Below are positions 51,847 to 61,162 of a stretch of 64,000 nt of DNA, piece by piece. The notes under the pieces were generated by a model. It worked only from the letters and a program-made list of their open reading frames with translations. It was not told the origin of the DNA and searched no databases. The DNA is from Aurantiacibacter suaedae (lineage in GTDB: Bacteria > Pseudomonadota > Alphaproteobacteria > Sphingomonadales > Sphingomonadaceae). The position numbers were made by a program, and so were the translations under genes. Position 1 is the stretch's first letter. Every line of letters begins with the position of its first letter. The stretch lies in assembly GCF_005434915.1 (NCBI RefSeq), contig NZ_SKCG01000002.1, positions 310,948-374,947 on the forward strand. The letters are read 5' to 3'.

Positions 51847-52550
51847 CCCGCGTCAAGGCCAGCAACCGGATCGAGAGCGCCTGCCTCGGCAAAACCCTTG
51901 GCCCTCAGCCGACAACTGTCGCACAAACCGCAAGGCGTGCCATCAGGCTGCGGGTCATAACACGACCAAGTCAGCGACAGATCGAGCCCGACGCGCAAGG
52001 CTTCGCTGACGATCCGCGCCTTGTCCCAATGCTGGAGCGGGGCCTGGATGCGGAAGCCTTCGCCCTCCTGCCCCTCTCGCGTGGCCAGCCTTGCCGTCTC
52101 TTCGAAGCTGGCGATGAATTCGGGGCGGCAATCGGGGTACCCCGAATAGTCGAGCGCGTTCACCCCGATGAAGATGTCGTTCGCCCCCACCACCTCGGCC
52201 CAGGCCAAAGTCAGCGACAGGAAAACCAGATTACGCGCGGGGACATAGGTGATCGGAATCCCCTCTTCCGCCACGCCGCCCTTGGGCACATCGATATCGG
52301 CGGTGAGCGCAGAGCCGCCGAATTGCGACAGGTCGAGCGGGAGGATGATATGCCGCTGCGCCCCCAGCGACTGCGCCACGGCCCGCGCGGCATCAAGTTC
52401 GCGGCGATGGCGCTGGTTATAGTCGATGGTTAGGGCGTTGATCGCGAAGCCCTGTTCCTTGGCCAGCGCTGCAGACAGGCTCGAATCGAGCCCGCCCGAA
52501 AGCAGCACAATGGCGTGCTTCTGGCCTGTGTTTACCGTCGTGGAGGTCAT
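51843..52550 (-). CDS. queC: 7-cyano-7-deazaguanine synthase
   Basis: Makes preQ0, the precursor of queuosine, from carboxydeazaguanine with ammonia and ATP. The 235 residues show the PP-loop ([15 protein letters not shown]) and the zinc-binding cysteines [21 protein letters not shown]. gluQ, which further modifies queuosine in tRNA-Asp, is 29 kb away. It overlaps the MFS gene downstream by 4 bp. Confidence 0.96.
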   Translation of the reverse strand: MTSTTVNTGQKHAIVLLSGGLDSSLSAALAKEQGFAINALTIDYNQRHRRELDAARAVAQSLGAQRHIILPLDLSQFGGSALTADIDVPKGGVAEEGIPITYVPARNLVFLSLTLAWAEVVGANDIFIGVNALDYSGYPDCRPEFIASFEETARLATREGQEGEGFRIQAPLQHWDKARIVSEALRVGLDLSLTWSCYDPQPDGTPCGLCDSCRLRAKGFAEAGALDPVAGLDAG

Positions 52551-52596
52551 GCCGCCGAGCTAGGCCCGTGCCCGCGCCGGAGCAAGCCCCCTTCGT

Positions 52597-52992
52597 TCAA
52601 CAGGCTCCGGCGTAACGGGCCTCGGCGTCGACCGAGAACGGCTTGCCATCTTCCGTCCCCTGACTGCGCAGCTGCACGAGCCGGTTGCCCTCGCGCCTGA
52701 CGCTGGTGCGGCCATAGCCGTGCCCCCGGCAGGTATACTGGACAGTGGTCTCACCGGGCTGATCGTCGACCACGAAACGATCGCAATTGAGCTGGCGATG
52801 GCGCAGCTGGATGAACTCCTGCCCCGTGCGCACACAGATCCGCGTGGTCGGCCCATCGGGCCTTACCCGCACGGTCCACGCACCCTTGTCGAGCGTGCCG
52901 AGCACGGCCAGCTCGGGCCCCTGTGCTGCGGCAGGCAAGCCCACCGCCGCCCCTGCGGACATCATCGCAAAAAGTTTCAAGACCTTACGCAT
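52597..52992 (-). CDS. Small secreted cysteine-containing protein
   Basis: A 131-residue exported protein: signal peptide MRKVLKLFAMMSAGAAVG (cleavage near AAAQG), then a small beta-rich domain with four or five cysteines (ICVRTGQ, LNCDRF, YTCRGHGYG, AGAC). The pattern resembles DUF3617-like periplasmic proteins; that assignment is tentative. It lies between queC and hslO in the same direction. Confidence 0.8.
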   Translation of the reverse strand: MRKVLKLFAMMSAGAAVGLPAAAQGPELAVLGTLDKGAWTVRVRPDGPTTRICVRTGQEFIQLRHRQLNCDRFVVDDQPGETTVQYTCRGHGYGRTSVRREGNRLVQLRSQGTEDGKPFSVDAEARYAGAC

Positions 52993-53043
52993 GCCGTACC
53001 TATACCCTGCCCAAGCTGAACAAAAACGCTATACCGCAATATG

Positions 53044-53967
53044 TCATGATACGTCATCCAGCGATGCGGGAATGGCGAATTGACGCGAACAAAAGGCGCA
53101 GTCGACCACGATATCGCCCTCCTCGTTCACCATTTCCGCCCGCTCTGCCTCGCCGAAGCGGCCAAGGATCGTTGCGTAATGCTCGATCGAGCAACGGCAC
53201 CCCTTGCGCAAATGGGCCACGCCGTCGGTTCGCAGTTCGCGCTCCTCGTTGAATAGTCGCCAGACCAGCGCCTCCATCGACAACGCCTGATCCACCAGCT
53301 CGCCATACGAAATGGTGTCGGCGAGGATCGAGACATGCTCCCACTCGGGATGATCGAAGCGCACGTGCAGACGTTCGCGCCCTTCCTCGCCATCGGCCAG
53401 ATGCTGCACCAGCATCCCACCAGCGATCCCGCCATCCTGCCCGAAAGCCATCGCCGTGCTCACCCGGGTGGGCAGCTGTTCGCTCTGCGCGAAATAGGTT
53501 TCGATCGCTTGGCTCAGGTTCTCACCTTCAAGCGGCACGATCCCCTGATAGCGTTGCCCGGTGCTGGCCAGGTCGAACGTCACGGCGAGGTGGCCCCTGC
53601 CGAACAGCGTTTCGAGCCGTGGGTTCGCACCCACCTGCGTGGGCACATCGGGCGCTACCTCGGCATAGCCGCGCAGCGCGCCATCGCGATAATCGCACAC
53701 CAGCAGGCGGATCAGGCCCTCTTCCGAGCGCGCCTGGATCGTCATCTGGTCCTGCTCGTCCTTGAGCATCGAGCCCATCAAAGCAGTCAGCACCAAGGCT
53801 TCGGCGAGGCAGTGCTTCACCGGCGGCGGATAGTCGTGCGCCGAGAGGATCTCGTCCAGCACCGGTCCGAGCCGTACCAGCCGGCCGCGGCAATCGCGGT
53901 CGGGCAGGATGAAGCGCAGCACGGTGTCGAAACCGGTCTCTGTTTCAGCGGCAGTCGTGTCAGTCAT
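53044..53967 (-). CDS. hslO: Redox-regulated chaperone Hsp33
   Basis: Holdase chaperone turned on by oxidation. The 307 residues end with the zinc/redox switch: CRC (in RKGCRCSIEH) and CAFC (VDCAFCSRQF), as in the family pattern CxC...CxxC. The N-terminal domain begins FILPDRDCRGRLVRLGPVLDEIL. It is the third gene of the argD-argF-hslO run. Confidence 0.95.
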   Translation of the reverse strand: MTDTTAAETETGFDTVLRFILPDRDCRGRLVRLGPVLDEILSAHDYPPPVKHCLAEALVLTALMGSMLKDEQDQMTIQARSEEGLIRLLVCDYRDGALRGYAEVAPDVPTQVGANPRLETLFGRGHLAVTFDLASTGQRYQGIVPLEGENLSQAIETYFAQSEQLPTRVSTAMAFGQDGGIAGGMLVQHLADGEEGRERLHVRFDHPEWEHVSILADTISYGELVDQALSMEALVWRLFNEERELRTDGVAHLRKGCRCSIEHYATILGRFGEAERAEMVNEEGDIVVDCAFCSRQFAIPASLDDVS

Positions 53968-53998
53968 CGGCTATAGATGGGAATAGCCGGGCGCGATG

Positions 53999-54940
53999 TT
54001 AAGCGCCTGCGCCCAACTGGCCGAAACACCACAGCAAAACAGACTTTTGCGCGTGAATTCGGTTTTCCGCCTCGTCGAAAACGACCGATTGCGCGCTTTC
54101 GAACACACTCTCGGTCACTTCCTCGCCGACATGCGCAGGCAGGCAGTGAAGGAAGATCGCATCGGGCTTGGCATTGGCCATCAGCGCATCGTCGACCTGA
54201 TAGGGCGCGAGCTGGGCCAGCTTTTCTTCGGCGTGATCCTGCCCCATCGAGATCCACGTGTCGGTGACGATCACGTCCGCTCCGCGCGCGGCCTCGCCGG
54301 CATCGCTGGTGACATCTACGCGCGCGCCGCCGGCACGGGCCTTGGCGACATAGCTCGCATCGGGCTCTATTTCGGCTGGTGTACCGATGCGCAGGTTGAA
54401 CTTCATCAACCCCGCCGCTTCCAGCACCGAGTTCAGCACATTGTTGCAATCGCCCAGCCAGGCGACCTCCAACCCCGGAAGCGCCTTGCCATGCTCGACC
54501 ATTGTCACAAGGTCAGCCACGATCTGGCACGGGTGCGACTGGTCGGTCAGTCCGTTGATCACCGGAACGGTGGCGTAGCGGGCCATTTCCTCGACCTTGG
54601 CGTGATCGTCGGTGCGGACCATGATCGCATCGGCCATCCGGCTCAGCACACGCGCGGTATCAGCCACGCTTTCGCCGCGGCCGAGTTGCGAGGTGCCCGA
54701 ATCGAGGATCAGCGCCGAGCCGCCAAGCTGGCGCATCGCCATGTCGAAGCTGACGCGTGTACGGGTCGAGTTCTTCTCGAACACCATCGCCAGCACGCGG
54801 CCAGCCAGCGGCGCATCGGCATCGGGCTTGCCCTTGGGCCAATCCTTGCGCGCGGCCTTGCGGCTTTGCGCGTCGTTGATCATCGCGGCGATCGCATCGC
54901 CACCGGCATCGGCTAGGTCGAGGAAATGGTGCGTCGTCAT
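53999..54940 (-). CDS. argF: Ornithine carbamoyltransferase
   Basis: Converts ornithine and carbamoyl phosphate to citrulline in arginine synthesis. The 313 residues carry the carbamoyl-phosphate motif STRTR ([15 protein letters not shown]), HPCQ ([10 protein letters not shown]) and the ornithine loop HCLPA ([13 protein letters not shown]). It overlaps argD by 4 bp (ATGA). Confidence 0.97.
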   Translation of the reverse strand: MTTHHFLDLADAGGDAIAAMINDAQSRKAARKDWPKGKPDADAPLAGRVLAMVFEKNSTRTRVSFDMAMRQLGGSALILDSGTSQLGRGESVADTARVLSRMADAIMVRTDDHAKVEEMARYATVPVINGLTDQSHPCQIVADLVTMVEHGKALPGLEVAWLGDCNNVLNSVLEAAGLMKFNLRIGTPAEIEPDASYVAKARAGGARVDVTSDAGEAARGADVIVTDTWISMGQDHAEEKLAQLAPYQVDDALMANAKPDAIFLHCLPAHVGEEVTESVFESAQSVVFDEAENRIHAQKSVLLWCFGQLGAGA

Positions 54941-56127
54941 CCCGCAGTCTCCGGTTCGTAATCCGCCGCGCCCGCCGAAAGCTTCTCGAAGAACTCGTCG
55001 ATCTCGGCATCGCCGATCACCAGCGGCGGCAGCAGCCGCAGCGTCGAATCGCCCGCCGCTACGGTGAGCAGCTGATGCTTGTCACGCAGGTGCTGCATGA
55101 AGGGACGCGGTTCGACCTTCATCTTGATCCCGAGCATCAGACCGAGCCCGCGCACCTCTTCGAACAGCTCGGGATAGTTGCCGATGAACTGTTCGAGCCG
55201 GCCGCGCAGCCGTTCGCCGGTAGCGCGCACCTGCGCGAGGAACTCCTCGTTGCCCACGGCATCGAGCACCGCTTCAGAGGCGGCCATCGCCAGCGGATTG
55301 CCGCCATAGGTGGAACCGTGGGTGCCGAAGGTCATTCCGCGCGCGGCCTTCTCGGTCGCCATGCAGGCACCGAGCGGAAAGCCACCGCCGAGGCCCTTGG
55401 CCGTGGCGAGAATGTCCGGCTCCAGGCCATACTGTTCGTAGGCATAGAAAGTGCCCGTGCGCGCTACGCCGGTCTGCACCTCGTCGAACACCAGCATCAA
55501 ATCGTGCTTGTCCGCCAGCGCGCGCAGGCCCTTGATGAACTCCTGACTGCCGACGCGGATGCCGCCCTCGCCCTGCACCGGCTCGACCAGGAAGCCGGCC
55601 GTGTGCGGACCGATCGCGGCCTCGACCCCGGCCAGATCGCCAAAGTCGACATATTTGAAGCCCGGCAGCAGCGGGGCGAAGCCCTTATGCATCTTCTCCT
55701 GATTGGAGGCGCTGATCGTGGCCATCGTCCGCCCGTGGAAGGCGTTGTTGAAGGTGATCAGCTCGAAGCGTTCTTCGTTGCCGGCATGTTGATGATAGGC
55801 GCGCGCCGTCTTGATTGCGCATTCGACCGCCTCAGCGCCCGAATTGGTGAAGAACACCGTGTCGGCGAATGTCAGATCGACCAGCCGCTGCGCCAGATGC
55901 TCGCCCTGCGGGCTGCCATAGAGGTTGGACACATGCATCAGCTCGGCGGCCTGACGCTGGATCGCGCCGATCAGGCCTTCGTGCGAGTGGCCGAGCAGAT
56001 TGACCGCGATGCCCGCGGCGAAATCGAGGTAGCGGGTGCCATCCTCGTCAATCAGGTGGCAATGATCGCCACGGACCGGACGCACGCCGCACCGTGGGTA
56101 AACAGGCATAAGCGCTGAAATGGCCAT
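54937..56127 (-). CDS. argD: Acetylornithine aminotransferase
   Basis: PLP enzyme that transaminates N-acetylglutamate semialdehyde to acetylornithine. The 396 residues show [59 protein letters not shown] and the PLP lysine in [14 protein letters not shown]. Followed directly by argF, which supports ArgD over a general omega-aminotransferase. Its ATG is only 14 bp from a terminator-like hairpin upstream. Confidence 0.94.
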   Translation of the reverse strand: MAISALMPVYPRCGVRPVRGDHCHLIDEDGTRYLDFAAGIAVNLLGHSHEGLIGAIQRQAAELMHVSNLYGSPQGEHLAQRLVDLTFADTVFFTNSGAEAVECAIKTARAYHQHAGNEERFELITFNNAFHGRTMATISASNQEKMHKGFAPLLPGFKYVDFGDLAGVEAAIGPHTAGFLVEPVQGEGGIRVGSQEFIKGLRALADKHDLMLVFDEVQTGVARTGTFYAYEQYGLEPDILATAKGLGGGFPLGACMATEKAARGMTFGTHGSTYGGNPLAMAASEAVLDAVGNEEFLAQVRATGERLRGRLEQFIGNYPELFEEVRGLGLMLGIKMKVEPRPFMQHLRDKHQLLTVAAGDSTLRLLPPLVIGDAEIDEFFEKLSAGAADYEPETAG

Positions 56128-56140
56128 TGGGATTCCTTCA

Positions 56141-56189
56141 CATCAAAACACAAAAGGGCGGCCCGATCACTTGGGATCGGATAGCCGCC
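56141..56189 (-). terminator. Terminator or attenuator directly upstream of argD
   Basis: On the minus strand GGCGGC-TAT-CCGATC pairs with GATCGG-GCCGCC (56157-56189 in plus coordinates) and is followed by a T-rich tail (TTTTGTGTTTTG). It ends about 14 bp before the argD start. It can terminate the cold-shock gene, attenuate argD, or both. Confidence 0.7.
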
Positions 56190-56199
56190 TGCTGCTCGT

Positions 56200-56228
56200 G
56201 TAGTATGATGCTGCGGGCGGCCGGTCAA
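56200..56228 (-). promoter_or_regulatory. Candidate promoter for argD-argF-hslO
   Basis: On the minus strand TTGACC (56223-56228) and TACTAC (56200-56205) are 17 bp apart. Transcripts would start near 56193 and run straight through the hairpin at 56156-56189. A second hairpin (GGGCGGCCG/CGGCCGCCC, 56215-56242) overlaps the -35 region and probably belongs to the end of the cold-shock transcript. Confidence 0.35.
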
Positions 56229-56258
56229 ACGCTCGGCCGCCCCGCAATCCGGCTGGAC

Positions 56259-57008
56259 TTAGCCTGCCGGAACGAGATTTACGGCCGAGTACTTGCCTCG
56301 TCGATCGACCTCGAGGTCGAACTCGAAACGGTCGCCTTCGGCGATGCCCTGCAGGCCCGAACGCTCCACCGCGCTGATGTGTACGAAAGCGTCTTCCTTG
56401 CCATCGTCGCGGGTGATGAAGCCGAAGCCCTTCATAGCGTTGAAGAACTTCACCGTGCCCACGGCCTTTTCGCCCGTCAGCTCCCGCTGCGGGGCCTTGG
56501 CCTCGACCTGAATCACATCGCCCACGACCTGCAAATCGGCCGCCGACACCTTGCCGCCGCGATCCACGAGGTTGAAGGCAAGCTCCTGCCCTTCGGCCAG
56601 ACCTTCGAGCCCGGCGCGTTCGACCTGGCTGATGTGCACGAACACATCCTCGCCGCCTTCATCGCGCTGAATGAAGCCGAAGCCCTTCTGCGAATTGAAG
56701 AATTTGACCTTGCCGGTGCCGCTGCCGACGACCTGCGGAGGCATGCCGCCACCGCCGCCGCCGCGCGGACCACCGCCGCCGCCGCCGCCGAAACCGCCGC
56801 CGCGCGGGCCGCGATCGTTGTCGAACCGGTTGCCGCCGCCGAAGCGATCACCACCGCCGCCGCCAAAACCACCACGGCCGCCGCTGTCGCCACCGCGCCA
56901 GCCGCCGTCCGAAGGCGGTCCACCCTCAAAGAAGGGATCGAAGCCTTCCTCGCCAATGTTGTCGCGCTTGTCGCGTCCCCGTCCGCGACGTCCTCTGTCG
57001 TAACCCAT
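56259..57008 (-). CDS. Double cold-shock-domain protein with Gly/Arg-rich N-terminus
   Basis: A 249-residue RNA/ssDNA-binding protein. Residues 1-90 are Gly/Arg/Asp-rich and disordered (GRRGRGRDKRD, RGGFGGGGGDRFGGG and longer glycine runs), an RGG-like arm. Two cold-shock domains follow, at about 98-160 and 183-246. Each has RNP1-type KGFGFI and RNP2-type VFVHIS/AFVHIS. Alphaproteobacteria commonly have two-domain CSPs; the Gly-rich arm is longer than usual. Confidence 0.92.
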   Translation of the reverse strand: MGYDRGRRGRGRDKRDNIGEEGFDPFFEGGPPSDGGWRGGDSGGRGGFGGGGGDRFGGGNRFDNDRGPRGGGFGGGGGGGPRGGGGGGMPPQVVGSGTGKVKFFNSQKGFGFIQRDEGGEDVFVHISQVERAGLEGLAEGQELAFNLVDRGGKVSAADLQVVGDVIQVEAKAPQRELTGEKAVGTVKFFNAMKGFGFITRDDGKEDAFVHISAVERSGLQGIAEGDRFEFDLEVDRRGKYSAVNLVPAG

Positions 57009-57113
57009 CTAAACCAAAAACCCTAAGTTTCCGTCCTTCAACCATGCCGTGGAATTCGGACGAAGACCCCCGGCCGGAAGCGACGGCGATGCCCCGCCAC
57101 TTCCATTTGCTGT

Positions 57114-57142
57114 GTATAACCTAGAAAAGCCCGTGACGCGAA
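57114..57142 (-). promoter_or_regulatory. Candidate promoter in the 299-bp region upstream of the cold-shock gene
   Basis: On the minus strand TTCGCG (57137-57142) and TTATAC (57114-57119) are spaced by 17 bp, giving a leader of about 100 nt. The rest of the region (57009-57307) holds no gene that I can support. A long leader would suit a cold-shock gene. Confidence 0.4.
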
Positions 57143-57307
57143 TGTTTTAAGATTACGGACAGGTTACGAGGTTTTTTATCGCTGCGCACCCCTGTCTGTG
57201 CGATTCGATGCGCGGCAAAGAATAGGCCCTGAGGCAGCCACGGCATGATTTCGCGAGCTTCAGGAGCAGCGAGCTTCGAATCAGGCCGCGGCACCTATGG
57301 CGCGCGC

Positions 57308-57646
57308 CTAGAGCGCGTGTTCGCCAGTCTCGCCGGTGCGAATACGGACCGCCTCGCCCAGATCGAGCACGAATATCTTGCCGTCGCCAATCGTCTCGGT
57401 GTTGGCGGCAGCGCGAATCGTCTCCACCACCCGCGGCGCAAGATCGTCGGGCACGGCAATTTCCAGCCGCACCTTGGGCAGCATGTTCACCGAATATTCG
57501 GCCCCGCGATAAATCTCGGTCTGCCCTTTTTGGCGACCGAAACCCTTAACCTCGTTGGCGGTGAGACCGGCGACGCCAATTTCGCCCAGCGCCTCGCGCA
57601 CCGGTTCGAGTTTGTGCGGCTTGATCACCGCAATCACCATTTTCAT
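57308..57646 (-). CDS. PII nitrogen regulatory protein (downstream copy)
   Basis: A 112-residue PII signal protein that senses 2-oxoglutarate, ATP and ADP. T-loop with uridylylation Tyr51 in [10 protein letters not shown]-loop TGETGEH, and start MKMVIAVIKPHKLEPVRE. Highly similar to the copy upstream of amtB, from which it differs mainly in the first 40 residues and 64-80. A terminator separates it from amtB. GGAGG lies before the ATG. Confidence 0.94.
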   Translation of the reverse strand: MKMVIAVIKPHKLEPVREALGEIGVAGLTANEVKGFGRQKGQTEIYRGAEYSVNMLPKVRLEIAVPDDLAPRVVETIRAAANTETIGDGKIFVLDLGEAVRIRTGETGEHAL

Positions 57647-57724
57647 CGCCTCGTTCCTCCGCTTGTCTGCGGGGGCCAGCACAGTGCCGCCCCGCAGGCC
57701 ACCCCCTGTCGCACGGACGCGAGA

Positions 57725-57758
57725 CAAAAAAAAGGGGCCGGAGCGCTTGGCTCCGGCC
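57725..57758 (-). terminator. Intrinsic terminator after amtB
   Basis: On the minus strand GGGCCGGAGC and GCTCCGGCCC form a perfect 10-bp stem (57734-57758) with a 5-nt loop, followed by eight T (57725-57732). It separates amtB from the downstream PII gene. Confidence 0.88.
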
Positions 57759-57849
57759 CTTGTAAAGGTGTTCGTTCGCAGGAGGAACGTCGGTAGGCGG
57801 GATCAGGGGGAGAGGAGGAAGAGCCTGACCCCGCCAAACTTGTGATGGA

Positions 57850-59178
57850 TCAGGCCTGGTTGGCGAGACCCGGGTAGGCTTCCACGCCGACCTCGGCGAG
57901 ATCGAGGCCCGCAAGCTCGATCTCTTCCGAAGGACGCAGGCCCACGGTAGCTTTCAACACGAACCACAGGATACCGGAGGCAACCGACACCCAGACCATG
58001 GTCAGCAGCACGCCGACGAGCTGGCCAACGAAGGTGGCGTCACCGGCCCAGGCAACCGCGAGCGTGCCGAAGATACCGGCGCACAGGTGAACCGGGATCG
58101 CGCCGACCACGTCGTCGATCTTGAGCTTGTCGAGGATCGGAACCACGACCACCGGCAGGATGCCGCCAATGCCGCCGATCACGATCGACTGGCCAACGGT
58201 GGGAGCCAGCGGCTCGGCCGTAATGGCGACCAGACCGGCAAGCGCGCCGTTCAGGGCCATGGTCACGTCAGCCTTACCGTAGCGCAGCTGCGTGGCGATG
58301 ATCGCGACCACCACACCGGCACAAGCGGCCATGTTGGTGTTCACAAAGATCTTCGACACGTCCGACACGTCGCCAACAGTGCCCATCGCAAGCTGCGAAG
58401 CGCCGTTGAAGCCGAACCAGCCGAGCCACAGGATGAAGGTGCCCAGCGTGGCGAGCGGAATGTTCGAACCGGGGAACACGTTGACCCTGCCGTCGGCGGT
58501 GTAGCGACCCAGACGCGGGCCGAGGATCAGCGCGCCGACCAGAGCGGCCCAGCCGCCCGTCGAGTGGACGAGGGTCGAACCGGCGAAGTCGGAGAAGCCC
58601 CAGACGCTGTCGAGGTAGCCGCCACCCCATTCCCAGCTCACCACGACCGGATAGATCACGGCGGTCAGCACGGTCACGAAGATGAAGAACGGCACGATCT
58701 TGATACGCTCGGCCAGGGTGCCCGAAACGATCGAGGCGGTGGTGGCGCAGAAGACCATTTGGAAGAACCAGTCCGAAGCGACCGAGTAGCCGGTGTCGAG
58801 GTCAGCCTCGCCGACGCCCTGCATCGCATAGGCGGTGCCATTAATGCCGAACAGGCCAAGCGATCCCTCGGCAAAGCCCGGATAGGCGATGTTGTAACCG
58901 ATCACCCAGAACATCAGACCAGCAATCGAATAGAGGCCGATGTTCTTCAGGCACTGTGTCGAAACGTTCTTGGTGCGGACCAGGCCAGCCTCGAGCATGG
59001 CGAAGCCAGCGGCCATCCACATCACGAGGAAGCCGCCGATCAGAAACAGCAGGGTGTTGAGAATATAGGCGGTGCCGCCGCCGACTGCGTCAGACGCAGC
59101 CTCCTGGGCGAACGCCGGGGTGGCGAAGGCGAAGCTTGCCGCAGCAACCGCGCCCAGTTTGAAAAGAGTGTTCTTCAT
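57850..59178 (-). CDS. amtB: Ammonium transporter
   Basis: Trimeric ammonium channel of the inner membrane, 442 residues with a signal peptide (cleavage near AFAQEA) and eleven spans. Family sequence: MWMAAGFAMLEAGLVRTKN, DFAGSTLVHSTGGWAAL and FNTNMAACAGV-type region (here VNTNMAACAGVVVA). GlnK binds its cytosolic face to close it. It lies between two PII genes. The start at 59178 is the ATG of the signal peptide. Confidence 0.96.
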   Translation of the reverse strand: MKNTLFKLGAVAAASFAFATPAFAQEAASDAVGGGTAYILNTLLFLIGGFLVMWMAAGFAMLEAGLVRTKNVSTQCLKNIGLYSIAGLMFWVIGYNIAYPGFAEGSLGLFGINGTAYAMQGVGEADLDTGYSVASDWFFQMVFCATTASIVSGTLAERIKIVPFFIFVTVLTAVIYPVVVSWEWGGGYLDSVWGFSDFAGSTLVHSTGGWAALVGALILGPRLGRYTADGRVNVFPGSNIPLATLGTFILWLGWFGFNGASQLAMGTVGDVSDVSKIFVNTNMAACAGVVVAIIATQLRYGKADVTMALNGALAGLVAITAEPLAPTVGQSIVIGGIGGILPVVVVPILDKLKIDDVVGAIPVHLCAGIFGTLAVAWAGDATFVGQLVGVLLTMVWVSVASGILWFVLKATVGLRPSEEIELAGLDLAEVGVEAYPGLANQA

Positions 59179-59192
59179 GGAATGCGTCCCCC

Positions 59193-60384
<1,192 letters not shown>

Positions 60385-60388
<4 letters not shown>

Positions 60389-60957
60389 GCGCCGGCGATA
60401 AATCGGTCAGTGGTGCGGGTAGGCAAGCCGTCGATGCTGGTCCGCGCGCGCCGGGCCTTGCCTGCCCATTCGGCCGGATCGGCCTGTGCGTGATGTTTCA
60501 CCAGCGTCTGCCGCTCGTGCTTCAGCTCCATCAGCGGCACGCCGTAGCCGCAGCTGGTCTGCACACTTTCGACCGTTATGTCGAAAATCTGGCGCGTGCC
60601 GGGCAGCAGGGTGAAGTGGTCGGCCAACTCATTCCAGCCGCTTTCCCACGGCAACACCGGGTTGCCCCGGCCATAGATGCGCAGGATTTGCGCGGGCTGC
60701 TGGAAATTGCAGAACATGATCGTGATGCGGCCACCCTTGCCGTTATCGTCGGCGAGCAGGTGGGCGTTGGTCTCGTTGCCCGAGCCGCCGAGATCGAGAT
60801 AGGCGACCCGATTCGGGCCAAGCACGCGAAAGGCGTCATAGCCCTTGGGCGAAAGGTTGATCCGAGCATCCGCCGCCGCCGTGGCCACGAAGAACACCGG
60901 CTGCTGCGCGATCATCGCGATATGTTTCTCGTCGAGCGCGTCGAAGAACATGGCCAT
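60385..60957 (-). CDS. Pyridoxamine 5'-phosphate oxidase-family (FMN-binding split barrel) protein
   Basis: A 190-residue protein of the PNPOx-like fold. Family parts: QPVFFVATAAADARINLSPKG, VAYLDLGGSGNETNAHL and GGRITIMFCNF. It belongs to a group distinct from true PdxH, probably an FMN- or F420-type oxidoreductase; the reaction is unknown. Overlaps the next gene by 4 bp. Confidence 0.88.
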
Positions 60958-61057
60958 GGCCAGGGTTATAGGCGCAGGCCGGGCACTTTCCTACAGGCAG
61001 AGATATATGGCACGTCCGGCGGGCTCTTTGACACGTCTGCATCATCCCGCTGCGCGC

Positions 61058-61093
61058 GCCAATCCGCCCAAGTGTAAACTTCGGCGGATTGGC
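61058..61093. repeat. Palindromic hairpin upstream of PNPOx gene
   Basis: GCCAATCCGCC (61058-61068) and its complement GGCGGATTGGC (61083-61093) flank AAGT-GTAA-ACTT, which continues the stem after one C/C mismatch. There is no U-tract. It lies between prfC and the PNPOx-family gene and could end the prfC transcript. Confidence 0.65.
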
Positions 61094-61162
61094 ACAGCCT
61101 TTTGATTGCACACCAAAATCCCTCGATCAGGCGGATGTCACCGTATCAACTTCGTCAGCTTC

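Noticed and set aside
56700-56900. CRISPR-like or tandem repeat array of CCGCC units
   Set aside because: Irregular short G/C units that encode the glycine-rich arm of the cold-shock protein; no spacers.
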